The notes under the pieces are model-generated. The model saw nothing but the letters and a program-made list of their open reading frames with translations, made no database searches and had not been told where the DNA came from. Below are positions 1 through 4,463 of a stretch of DNA of 5,100 nucleotides, one piece after another; position 1 is the first letter of the stretch; every line of letters starts with the position of its first letter. The translations under genes were made by a program, and so were the position numbers. Source of the DNA: JBJHBY01 sp050485745 (GTDB lineage: Bacteria > Pseudomonadota > Gammaproteobacteria > Pseudomonadales > CAMLJR01); assembly GCA_050485745.1 (NCBI GenBank), contig JBJHBY010000241.1:1-5100 (forward strand). The letters run 5' to 3'.

Positions 1-228
1 GTCCAGCCCCTGGTGATTGCTGGACTGTCGCGTCTGGGCGCATTCCATCGCAGAAACAAAGTCAGGGTGGTAATCGAGCGTGTCAGATTCCGGGTCAACA
101 AACTTGTTCGCCGGGTCAAGCAGGACGGACATACCAAAAATGACGCGAAATAAAGACCCGCGCACCTGCAGCGCCCAGCCGTCATACCCGAACCGCATGG
201 AGCGGTTATTTCTGAGAAACGCTTTCAT
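1..228 (-). CDS. Unknown phage early protein, C-terminus cut off by window edge
   Basis: An open frame runs leftward from an ATG at 228-226 to the window edge, giving 76 codons with no stop, so the C-terminus is missing. The protein begins MKAFLRNNRSMRFGYDGWAL and continues with a hydrophobic patch around residues 26-37 and then an acidic, polar stretch. I recognise no family. The start is supported by a TAATG junction: the stop of the DUF2303 gene (TAA, 230-228) shares one base with this ATG. No good Shine-Dalgarno sequence is visible, so translation probably relies on ribosomes finishing the upstream gene. It is the last visible gene of the leftward operon and would be co-transcribed from the promoter near 2210. 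Phage early function is inferred from position only. Confidence 0.65.
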   Translation of the reverse strand, partial: MKAFLRNNRSMRFGYDGWALQVRGSLFRVIFGMSVLLDPANKFVDPESDTLDYHPDFVSAMECAQTRQSSNHQGLD

Positions 229-1046
229 TAGTCCGGCAAGTTGCCGACCTCGAAAAAATCGATGTCGTCTTTCTCGAGCTCCGTGATGATTGGTTGCAGG
301 ACCTGTTCCTGAAAAATGTGCTCTTCGATTTCGGCCACATTTGGCAGCTCCAGCGTAAAGCCCAAATCCCCCTCCTTGAGCCGGTACTTGAGGCGAACCT
401 TTATCTCCACCATCTCCTGCTGTCCGCGAAAGACGTTGATGCCGAGCGTGAGTTTTTCCGGCACTGAAAGCACGCCATTGCCGGCGGTGGTGGTGGTGCT
501 GTACTCGAACGCCACATCGCCGTTGGCCAGGGTTCTTTCGCTGCGGAAGGTGGCGCTTTGGGTAGCCCTAAACCGGGTTACCAGCTCCAGCAGGTCAGAG
601 CCGCTGGGTGCTACGAGATCTGCCCGCCGATCCTCAAGAAATGAGGACAGCACCTGTTGGCTGACCGGCCGCCCGTGAATTCCTCTCCATGCCTCGTATT
701 CTTTGGTCAGTACTGCCTCGAGATACACCCTGTGCGCGGCCCACCCAGGCGTGGTGTGCGAACAGTGGTCGTCGAGTATCACAAGCGCGAGATGCTCGTG
801 AGGGGCTACGTATCCTCTGATCTGATCCGGTTCAGCGTCACCGATAAACGCCCGAACGTATCGGATGAAGTCGCCAGGTTTATTGAAGGTGATGTCCCTC
901 CGCACCCGCCTGGGCGCCTTCTGGAAAGCCTCAACGTCTTCGACCTTCCAGCCTTCGGGTACAACGATGCAGCCCTGCCCGTCGACCAGCTGAGCTTTCG
1001 GTTCGGGGGTGGTCTGGATGATGGATACAGGGGGAGTTTCTTGCAT
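228..1046 (-). CDS. DUF2303 family protein (YfdQ-like)
   Basis: This 272-residue protein matches my memory of the DUF2303 family, whose Escherichia coli member YfdQ lies in a cryptic prophage. Recognisable pieces are the W-x(6)-YLE-x-VLT-x-EY-x-AW segment (residues 102-120), the LEDRRADLVAP region (137-147), the ATQSATFRSERTLANGDVAF block (161-180), and the VPEKLTLGINVFRG beta segment (195-208). The length is close to the family norm and I see no membrane segment. The molecular function of DUF2303 is not known to me; it is usually found in early regions of temperate phages. The start at 1046 is preceded by CAGGAG eight bases upstream on the minus strand, and 71 bp separate it from the preceding gene, the largest gap in the operon. 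Family assignment is fairly sure; function is open. Confidence 0.85.
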   Translation of the reverse strand: MQETPPVSIIQTTPEPKAQLVDGQGCIVVPEGWKVEDVEAFQKAPRRVRRDITFNKPGDFIRYVRAFIGDAEPDQIRGYVAPHEHLALVILDDHCSHTTPGWAAHRVYLEAVLTKEYEAWRGIHGRPVSQQVLSSFLEDRRADLVAPSGSDLLELVTRFRATQSATFRSERTLANGDVAFEYSTTTTAGNGVLSVPEKLTLGINVFRGQQEMVEIKVRLKYRLKEGDLGFTLELPNVAEIEEHIFQEQVLQPIITELEKDDIDFFEVGNLPD

Positions 1047-1117
1047 TATGAGCGCTCCTGTTGGTTGGCTTCGTGGAGGATCTCACCGGTCTCGCAATAT
1101 ACTTCGACGAGAGAGAA

Positions 1118-1414
1118 TCAGGATTCCGCTGGGTCATCCCGCAGCAGGCAGCCGTTCTGGGTTCCAAAGCGGATCGAGGACGGGCGCCCTGGCGCCGGGA
1201 TGTCTGTCTTCACCGCTGCGTCAATCCGCAGCACGTTCTCCGTGTTGCGCTCAGGGCGGATGGTGAGCGTTACCGTCACCGAGCCCTTCCTGCCGGTGGA
1301 CATCACCGCCCTGGTGACTTCCTGCAGCGCCTCGGTGGCATCTGCATCAAGGGCACCCTTTTCGAGTACCGCGATCTCCTGGCTAAAAGGGATCCCTGTT
1401 GGTTGCTTGGTCAT
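1118..1414 (-). CDS. Small conserved phage protein of unknown function (98 aa)
   Basis: This 98-residue soluble protein has an N-terminal helix-rich part (about residues 10-40), a beta-like stretch KGSVTVTLTIRPE (43-55), a second one around LRIDAAVKTDIP (62-73), and a tail ending GCLLRDDPAES. That layout, ending in a short 'strand, Gly, Leu, basic-acidic-Pro' tail, resembles small hypothetical proteins often found next to DUF2303 genes in phages; the resemblance is from memory and function is unknown. The start at 1414 has TAGGAG about six bases upstream. Its first 32 bp overlap the end of the upstream 96-residue gene, which suggests coupled translation. The DUF2303 gene follows, consistent with a conserved pair in the leftward early operon. 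Confidence 0.75.
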   Translation of the reverse strand: MTKQPTGIPFSQEIAVLEKGALDADATEALQEVTRAVMSTGRKGSVTVTLTIRPERNTENVLRIDAAVKTDIPAPGRPSSIRFGTQNGCLLRDDPAES

Positions 1415-1673
1415 GCGTAGCTCCTAGTGGTTGTGGGAATCGCTGGGCGTGGTACAACAGGCGCCACTGCAGCGCCCGCTGGTACTCGTCCGGCAGTTGC
1501 CGGATGTCGTCCTGGCCTATCGCAGAGAGGATCGCCAGCGCCTGGTCGAAGCGGCGCAGGATCGGATCCACGCTGACCGGCTCGGTCATCGCCAGCGCAA
1601 GCTCCTCCGATGGGATGTGCTCATCGATGAACACGCACCCCTCGGCGCTGGCCTGCACCTCATGCGGGTGCAT
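1383..1673 (-). CDS. Unknown small protein in leftward early operon (96 aa)
   Basis: I do not recognise this 96-residue protein. It begins MHPHEVQASAEGCVFIDEH, is acidic in the first half (residues 18-50), and has an amphipathic, Gln/Arg/Leu-rich segment at residues 60-80 (LPDEYQRALQWRLLYHAQR). There is no membrane segment or signal peptide. The ATG at 1673 is preceded by GGAG about eight bases upstream, and it overlaps the preceding coiled-coil gene by 14 bp and the following 98-residue gene by 32 bp. Two overlaps with genes that each have their own ribosome binding site support it being real, since the frame is kept open through both junctions. A role in early phage takeover is only a positional guess. 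Confidence 0.6.
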   Translation of the reverse strand: MHPHEVQASAEGCVFIDEHIPSEELALAMTEPVSVDPILRRFDQALAILSAIGQDDIRQLPDEYQRALQWRLLYHAQRFPQPLGATHDQATNRDPF

Positions 1674-1929
1674 TGCTCTGCTCCGCGCTTAGCTGCTTCT
1701 GCATCTCCCGCGCCAGGCGGATGGTCTCCTCCAGCTGCGCCAGCTGGATGGAGGTGGCCAACATGAGTTGCACCTTTTGCCGCAGGCACGGTGCAACCTG
1801 GTCCAGGATCCCTTGCTCGAGCTTCGCCCTGTGCTCCTGCAGGTCGCGCACCGCCGCGCTCTCACGATCGTGGGCGGTGGTGGTGATCGATGCCCAGATC
1901 TCCTTCAGCTGATCTGCATCCACTGTCAT
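1660..1929 (-). CDS. Small coiled-coil protein of unknown function (89 aa)
   Basis: The 89-residue product starts MTVDADQLKEIWASI and is almost entirely helix-compatible, with few glycines or prolines. Residues 28-45 and 58-83 show Leu/Ile/Ala spacing and charged flanks typical of a coiled coil (for example LAQLEETIRLAREMQKQL). I do not recognise a family. The frame stays open upstream to 2208, but I choose the ATG at 1929 because it forms a four-base ATGA overlap with the stop of the preceding gene (TGA at 1928-1926). The upstream extension is also proline/arginine-rich in the way of a shadow frame over that gene. No strong Shine-Dalgarno sequence lies before it, so translational coupling is likely. 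It overlaps the next gene by 14 bp. Confidence 0.65.
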   Translation of the reverse strand: MTVDADQLKEIWASITTTAHDRESAAVRDLQEHRAKLEQGILDQVAPCLRQKVQLMLATSIQLAQLEETIRLAREMQKQLSAEQSNAPA

Positions 1930-2165
1930 AGCAGCACCCAGGAGGTCAGCAGCACCGCGGCCATGGCGCCAGACAGCTCGAACAGCGCCCGTACCAGGTG
2001 CCAGTTCTGCCGGTGTTTCAGGTACTGAGCCGCCGCCAGGCGGCCTCTGGCCTCCATGGCCCGGGATTCCGCCTCGATGCGGCGCTGGTAGTGATGCAGG
2101 CGCGGCGTGCTGGTCGGCTTGCCGCCAGGCGGCTTGGTGGCGCTGTGTACTAGCTTTAGGGTCAT
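1926..2165 (-). CDS. Small tail-anchored membrane protein, first gene of leftward operon
   Basis: This 79-residue protein has a strongly basic N-terminal half (many Lys, Arg and His at residues 4-55) and a single hydrophobic C-terminal segment at about residues 58-79 (ALFELSGAMAAVLLTSWVLL), ending right at the stop codon. That pattern fits a tail-anchored inner-membrane protein with the basic part in the cytoplasm. The start at 2165 has the best ribosome binding site in the operon, AAGGAG at 2177-2172, six bases from the ATG. It is promoter-proximal, about 25 bases after the predicted transcription start, so it would be among the first phage proteins made after induction or infection. I know no homolog; interference with host membrane or division functions, as with other early phage small membrane proteins, is speculation. 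Confidence 0.65.
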   Translation of the reverse strand: MTLKLVHSATKPPGGKPTSTPRLHHYQRRIEAESRAMEARGRLAAAQYLKHRQNWHLVRALFELSGAMAAVLLTSWVLL

Positions 2166-2196
2166 GGATGGCTCCTTGATCTGCTGCGTGGGCAGA

Positions 2197-2225
2197 AAAG
2201 TAAGCCACGCTTAAATAAAAGTCAA
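2197..2225 (-). promoter_or_regulatory. Leftward early promoter (PL-like)
   Basis: On the minus strand TTGACT (2225-2220, five of six matches to the -35 consensus) is followed after exactly 17 bases by TACTTT (2202-2197, three of six for -10). Transcription would start near 2190, leaving a leader of about 25 bases with AAGGAG before the first gene. Both hexamers are overlapped by operator-like palindromes (2221-2237 on the -35, 2199-2215 on the -10), as expected for a promoter shut off by the phage repressor. Seen by eye; start point not measured. Confidence 0.6.
2199..2215. promoter_or_regulatory. Operator-like palindrome, left site 1
   Basis: The 17-bp site AGTAAGCCACGCTTAAA has the core TAAG-N5-CTTA shared by five sites in this window. 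It covers the -10 of the leftward promoter. Its centre (2207) is 22 bp from that of the neighbouring site, close to two helical turns, which would place two dimers on the same face of the DNA. Binding by the CI-like repressor and/or Cro is inferred. Confidence 0.65.
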
Positions 2226-2237
2226 GCAGGGCTTACA
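2221..2237. promoter_or_regulatory. Operator-like palindrome, left site 2
   Basis: The 17-bp site GTCAAGCAGGGCTTACA matches the TAAG-N5-CTTA family with one mismatch (CAAG in the left half). That mismatch is where the site merges with the TTGACT -35 of the leftward promoter, so it may be a compromise between operator and promoter. The right half is a perfect consensus half-site. Confidence 0.6.
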
Positions 2238-2257
2238 TTGCTTCCAGGGAGGCTAGA

Positions 2258-2286
2258 TTGAGCTGAATTAACGCGTGTGCTATCAG
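2258..2286 (+). promoter_or_regulatory. Candidate promoter for the zinc-ribbon membrane protein gene
   Basis: TTGAGC (2258-2263) is followed after 17 bases by TATCAG (2281-2286), and the -10 carries an extended TGC just upstream (2278-2280). Each hexamer has four of six consensus matches. Transcription would begin near 2293, only about ten bases before the ATG at 2303, which fits the lack of a Shine-Dalgarno sequence there. It lies outside the operator palindromes, so it could fire in the lysogen. Candidate only. Confidence 0.4.
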
Positions 2287-2302
2287 TTGTGAAATAGATT
2301 TC

Positions 2303-2974
2303 ATGGGTGGGCGAGTGGCTGCAGGCGAGCACAAGTGTCGGGGGTGTGGCGAGCCGATTGTTGCGATGGCCGAGATTTGTCCGGCGTGCGGGACTCGCCA
2401 GAGGATGTCAATGGCCCACAAGGTGGTGGTGATCGCCGCTGCGGTGTTGTCGACCTGGGTTTTGATTGAGTTGGTGATATATCCGCTTTGGCAGGGATAC
2501 TCCGCAGCGGATGAGGCCCGCAGGGCACAAGTTGGCTTCGGAGAACCTGTCCCGTGGTCGTACTACGAGATCGCCGACGATATCACGGGTGACTTGCGAC
2601 ACTCAGCGTCTTCAAGGACCAGGGTTGATTCAAGTCGCGGGTCGGTGATCGTTCGCTGTGAGGGTAATGGTCTTCAGGCGTACTTCCTGCTGTCGCAAAG
2701 GGTATATGGCAACAGCGTAGACGCGATATATCGGTTTGATGACCGCGAGCCGAGAAGGGAAGCTTTCACCACCGCGACGACCAATGATGCAGTATTCCAC
2801 CCTCGGGAGTCAGTCCACCAGTTCGTGGCCGACATGACCAAGGCCTCGATGCTGCGCCTAAGGGTGCATGGAGGTGCTCGCGGGGCCATTGGTATCGACG
2901 TTGATCTTAGGGCGGCAGAGGAGCCTTTGAGCAAAGTGTTAGCGGCTTGCGGACTCTCGCCCACCAGTCAATAA
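2303..2974 (+). CDS. Zinc-ribbon, single-pass membrane protein with TagO/VasI-like domain; possible lysogenic accessory gene
   Basis: This 223-residue protein has three parts. Residues 12-29 form a zinc ribbon (CRGC at 12-15 and CPAC at 26-29). Residues 41-60 are a hydrophobic membrane helix preceded by basic residues, so the ribbon should be cytoplasmic and the rest periplasmic. Residues about 85-216 resemble the domain of type VI secretion-associated TagO/VasI proteins: VIVRC (115-119), AYF (127-129), YRFDD (143-147), and a final AAC (214-216), with the two cysteines C119 and C216 able to pair. The gene sits alone between the leftward operon and the repressor, the classic place for lysogenically expressed accessory genes such as lambda rex or exclusion genes. 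No type VI genes are nearby, so a secretion role is unlikely. Superinfection exclusion or envelope change is inference. The start lacks a Shine-Dalgarno sequence but is needed to keep the first cysteine pair. Its stop overlaps the end of the convergent repressor gene by 7 bp. Confidence 0.75.
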   Translation: MGGRVAAGEHKCRGCGEPIVAMAEICPACGTRQRMSMAHKVVVIAAAVLSTWVLIELVIYPLWQGYSAADEARRAQVGFGEPVPWSYYEIADDITGDLRHSASSRTRVDSSRGSVIVRCEGNGLQAYFLLSQRVYGNSVDAIYRFDDREPRREAFTTATTNDAVFHPRESVHQFVADMTKASMLRLRVHGGARGAIGIDVDLRAAEEPLSKVLAACGLSPTSQ

Positions 2975-3654
2975 ACGTCAGTTCCGGCCCATACAACAGC
3001 GCCCACTATTCTCAGCGCATCCAGATCAAACCCCGGGGGAAGCTCCTCAGGCCGATATTTCGGGTTGTCGCTCTCGATGATCAAGCCGCCAGTGATTTGC
3101 CGTCGAATTCGCTTTATGGCGAGTTCGTATTCATCACCGGATGAAGGCCTGCTAAGCACATAAACGCCGTCGCTCAGGCGCTTGGCTGGATCTACCAGGC
3201 AGATGCTTCCGCTCTTGATAGTGGGCTCCATGGAGTCCCCGCGGGCCTCGATGCAGAACGCTTGCCTGGGTGATTCCATCCGCCGCTGTAGCCAATCCCG
3301 CCGGAATGCCAGGTGGTCCACAATCTGCTCCGAGTGCACCTCGCTGCCGGGGCCCATGCTGCCATTGACGTTGAACCTGGGCACAAACTCGTACTGCGCC
3401 ACCTTGCTCTCATCGGCTACCGCCCTGCCTAGCAGTATCTCATCCGCAGAAGCGCCAACGACCTCGCACCAAGCCATAAAGTTATCGAGGCTCGGGGTGG
3501 TGTCCTTTTCCCACATTGACACTGCTTGGCTTGAGAGTCGCGGCTCAATGTTCAGTCGCTGGCTGATAGCCGTCGCGATCATTTCTAGGGTGGCGCCAGT
3601 CCTTGCCTTGTAAGCCAAGCGCGCATTCTTCATGCGCCGATGAAGGGTATCCAT
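2968..3654 (-). CDS. CI-like phage repressor, XRE helix-turn-helix plus S24/LexA-like peptidase domain
   Basis: Numbered from the ATG at 3654 (228 residues), the N-terminal part (about 5-75) is a Cro/CI-type helix-turn-helix with the expected helix around TLEMIATAISQ and a recognition region ending SSQAVSMWEKDTTPSL. The C-terminal part (about 85-228) is a LexA/S24 domain: the serine of GDSMEPT (Ser141) and the lysine of YELAIKRIRR (Lys181) form the Ser-Lys dyad. Such proteins bind operators as dimers, keep lytic promoters off and are usually inactivated after DNA damage. At the usual self-cleavage position the sequence reads GSMGPG, a Met-Gly pair instead of Ala-Gly or Cys-Gly. The frame is open to an ATG at 3708, but that codon lies in the divergent promoters, upstream of the likely transcription start, and the extra residues would contain an operator. 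I prefer 3654 (MDTLHRR, as in related repressors); 3663 is also possible. No start has a clear ribosome binding site. Confidence 0.9.
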   Translation of the reverse strand: MDTLHRRMKNARLAYKARTGATLEMIATAISQRLNIEPRLSSQAVSMWEKDTTPSLDNFMAWCEVVGASADEILLGRAVADESKVAQYEFVPRFNVNGSMGPGSEVHSEQIVDHLAFRRDWLQRRMESPRQAFCIEARGDSMEPTIKSGSICLVDPAKRLSDGVYVLSRPSSGDEYELAIKRIRRQITGGLIIESDNPKYRPEELPPGFDLDALRIVGAVVWAGTDVY

Positions 3655-3665
3655 GGTGCGCATGT

Positions 3666-3682
3666 TGTAAGCATTTCTTACA
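3666..3682. promoter_or_regulatory. Operator-like palindrome, right site nearest repressor gene
   Basis: TGTAAGCATTTCTTACA is the best palindrome of the set: six matching bases on each side (TGTAAG/CTTACA) around a five-base centre. It lies just before the preferred repressor start and downstream of the predicted repressor promoter, so binding here would reduce repressor synthesis, like a site used for autoregulation or for Cro action. The role is inferred; the palindrome is directly seen. Confidence 0.7.
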
Positions 3683-3701
3683 GGTTGAAAGCGAGCAGAA
3701 T

Positions 3702-3731
3702 TTGACATATAGATTAAGGGGTGCTTACAAT
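3702..3731 (+). promoter_or_regulatory. Rightward early promoter (PR-like)
   Basis: A perfect -35 hexamer TTGACA (3702-3707) is followed after 18 bases by TACAAT (3726-3731, five of six). Transcription should start near 3738, about 25 bases before the Cro-like ATG. The operator at 3713-3729 fills the spacer and covers most of the -10, so repressor binding would block polymerase. This is the strongest-looking promoter in the window. Confidence 0.75.
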
Positions 3732-3739
3732 CCGGCCAA
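3711..3739 (-). promoter_or_regulatory. Candidate repressor promoter (PRM-like), overlapping PR
   Basis: On the minus strand TTGGCC (3739-3734) and TAATCT (3716-3711) are separated by 17 bases. The matches are modest, as is common for repressor-maintenance promoters that need activation. Transcription would start near 3704, downstream of the ATG at 3708, leaving about 40-50 bases to the starts at 3663 or 3654. It faces the rightward promoter and shares its DNA, so the two should compete. An alternative -10, CTATAT (3713-3708), is also possible. Confidence 0.35.
3713..3729. promoter_or_regulatory. Operator-like palindrome, right central site
   Basis: ATTAAGGGGTGCTTACA carries the TAAG-N5-CTTA core. 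It occupies the spacer and -10 of the rightward promoter and also overlaps the candidate repressor promoter, so it is the likely main switch point. Its centre (3721) is 47 bp from the site on its left and 29 bp from the one on its right. Confidence 0.65.
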
Positions 3740-3741
3740 TA

Positions 3742-3758
3742 TGTAAGCCGGACTTAAT
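3742..3758. promoter_or_regulatory. Operator-like palindrome, right site nearest cro-like gene
   Basis: TGTAAGCCGGACTTAAT carries the TAAG-N5-CTTA core with a perfect left half. It lies between the predicted rightward transcription start and the Cro-like ATG at 3763, where bound protein would act as a block just after the start. It could also be the place where Cro regulates its own synthesis. The role is inferred. Confidence 0.65.
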
Positions 3759-3762
3759 TAAT

Positions 3763-3963
3763 ATGGTAACTCTCAGGGATGTAATTGAGCACTTTGACGG
3801 TATCCCGGAGCTGGCGATGAAGCTTGGTATCAAGCCCCAGGCGATCTACCAGTGGGGCAGCTATATCCCGCCTGAGCAAGCGATCGAGATTGAACGTCTG
3901 AGCGCCGGCCGCTTCAAGGCGGTTGATCTGCCGGTACGGCGCCGAAAAGCGGCAGCGCCATAA
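3763..3963 (+). CDS. cro: Cro-like DNA-binding regulator (66 aa)
   Basis: This 66-residue protein has the build of phage Cro repressors of the lambda/P22 type: a short N-terminal strand-helix (MVTLRDVIEHFDG), helix two (IPELAMKLGI, residues 14-23), a recognition helix (KPQAIYQWG, 24-32), then IPPEQAIEIERLSAGRF and a short basic tail (VRRRKAAAP). Cro binds the same operators as the repressor and pushes the switch towards lytic growth. The frame extends upstream to a GTG at 3721, but that lies inside the promoter, before the predicted transcription start, so the ATG at 3763 is chosen. No clear Shine-Dalgarno sequence precedes it. It is divergent from the repressor gene and first in the rightward operon, which is the expected position. 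Identity rests on both fold and place; the symbol is used in the functional sense. Confidence 0.85.
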   Translation: MVTLRDVIEHFDGIPELAMKLGIKPQAIYQWGSYIPPEQAIEIERLSAGRFKAVDLPVRRRKAAAP

Positions 3964-3988
3964 GGCATTTTTATTTGGCCAGGGCTTC

Positions 3989-4017
3989 TACAGGAAAGTA
4001 CAGGAAACTGGGGGAAA
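3989..4017 (+). repeat. Three GGAAA blocks in exact 10-bp phase before the CII-like gene
   Basis: TACAGGAAA occurs at 3989-3997 and again at 3999-4007, and a third GGAAA follows at 4013-4017 inside GGGGGAAAC. The three GGAAA blocks start at 3993, 4003 and 4013, exactly one helical turn apart. The last block also forms the ribosome binding site of the gene at 4024. A protein binding along one DNA face, or an RNA-level control of translation, are both possible; neither is shown. Confidence 0.55.
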
Positions 4018-4023
4018 CAAAAA

Positions 4024-4353
4024 ATGCAGCTTTCGCTCAACTTCAAGGCCGGCCTGGCCGAAAGCTACGGCTCCTGCCGGGAGCTGGTGGCCGCCCGTGT
4101 GCATCAGCTGGGCAAGCCGCAGAAGGCCATCGCGGCCGACATGGACTACTCCCCCAGTGATCTCTCCCGGAAGCTCGCCCAGAACCCAGACGATTCCAGG
4201 AGGTTCACCCTGGACGACCTCGAGCGCTTCATCGAGGTGACCGGCGACACCCAGCCGATCCTGTACCTCGTTGAGAAGTACCTGACAGACGCCGCCGCTG
4301 AGATTGCCGCCCTGGAGCGCCGGCTGGCGGAGCTGAAGGCCTCGGGGGGCTGA
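4024..4353 (+). CDS. CII-like helix-turn-helix regulator (109 aa)
   Basis: Residues 17-72 form a helix-turn-helix domain: a leading helix (SCRELVAARVHQLG), helix two (KPQKAIAADM, 31-40), a turn and recognition helix (SPSDLSRKLAQ, 43-53), then FTLDDLERFIEVTG. A C-terminal helix of Ala, Glu, Leu and Arg (about 88-107) could form a coiled coil for multimerisation. This resembles phage CII-type regulators, of the CP76 or lambda CII kind, by memory and by position directly after cro. Lambda CII activates the repressor and integrase promoters to favour lysogeny; whether this protein activates is not shown. The ATG at 4024 is preceded by GGGGGA at nine bases and by a phased repeat. The predicted coiled coil and length (109, against 97 in lambda CII) fit. 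A replication-linked HTH protein is an alternative. Confidence 0.7.
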   Translation: MQLSLNFKAGLAESYGSCRELVAARVHQLGKPQKAIAADMDYSPSDLSRKLAQNPDDSRRFTLDDLERFIEVTGDTQPILYLVEKYLTDAAAEIAALERRLAELKASGG

Positions 4354-4365
4354 GACAGAGCATGA

Positions 4366-4403
4366 GCTGGTGAGCCTTTCCCGCAGCAGGGTGGCTCACC
4401 AGC
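4366..4403 (+). repeat. Long hairpin: 11-bp perfect inverted repeat
   Basis: GCTGGTGAGCC (4366-4376) pairs perfectly with GGCTCACCAGC (4393-4403). The 16-base loop can extend the stem by CCC/GGG (4380-4382 with 4389-4391) around GCAGCA. No T-run follows on either strand, so it is not a standard Rho-independent terminator. It begins 12 bases after the CII-like stop codon. Confidence 0.7.
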
Positions 4404-4410
4404 GCACACC

Positions 4411-4436
4411 GCCGACGCCCGGGCATGAGCGTCGGC
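4411..4436 (+). repeat. Second hairpin: 8-bp perfect inverted repeat
   Basis: GCCGACGC (4411-4418) pairs with GCGTCGGC (4429-4436) around a ten-base loop CCGGGCATGA. It stands seven bases after the first hairpin and directly abuts the third, so part of its right arm (4435-4436) could pair instead with 4457-4458 of the third. Confidence 0.65.
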
Positions 4437-4463
4437 CCCGGATGCGGTAACCGGGAGCTTTTT
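4435..4463 (+). terminator. Possible Rho-independent terminator or attenuator
   Basis: CCCGG (4437-4441) pairs with CCGGG (4451-4455) around a nine-base loop. With one bulged A, GC at 4435-4436 can add pairs with GC at 4457-4458. Five T follow at once (4459-4463). The stem is short, so termination may be partial. It sits between the CII-like gene and the cupin gene, where read-through would be needed to reach the replication gene unless another promoter exists. Confidence 0.45.

Noticed and set aside
931..1167. Minus-strand frame of 78 codons across the gap between the 98-residue and DUF2303 genes
   Set aside because: It overlaps both genes in another frame, is Arg/Ser-rich and lacks a ribosome binding site.
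657..1427. Long plus-strand open frame of 256 codons opposite the leftward operon
   Set aside because: It lies antisense to the DUF2303 and 98-residue genes, has no good ribosome binding site, and its translation is Arg/Ser/Pro-rich without a recognisable fold, as expected for a GC-rich shadow frame.
1660..2208. Longer version (182 codons) of the coiled-coil gene starting at 2208
   Set aside because: That start lies in the promoter and operator region upstream of the predicted transcription start, and the added residues read like the shadow of the tail-anchored gene; the ATGA overlap at 1929 is the better start.
3182..3613. Plus-strand frame of 143 codons opposite the repressor
   Set aside because: It is antisense to the clear S24 repressor and has no independent support.
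3609..3616. Consensus operator half-site TGTAAGCC inside the repressor gene
   Set aside because: The other half of the palindrome is absent (no CTTA after five bases), so it is likely chance.
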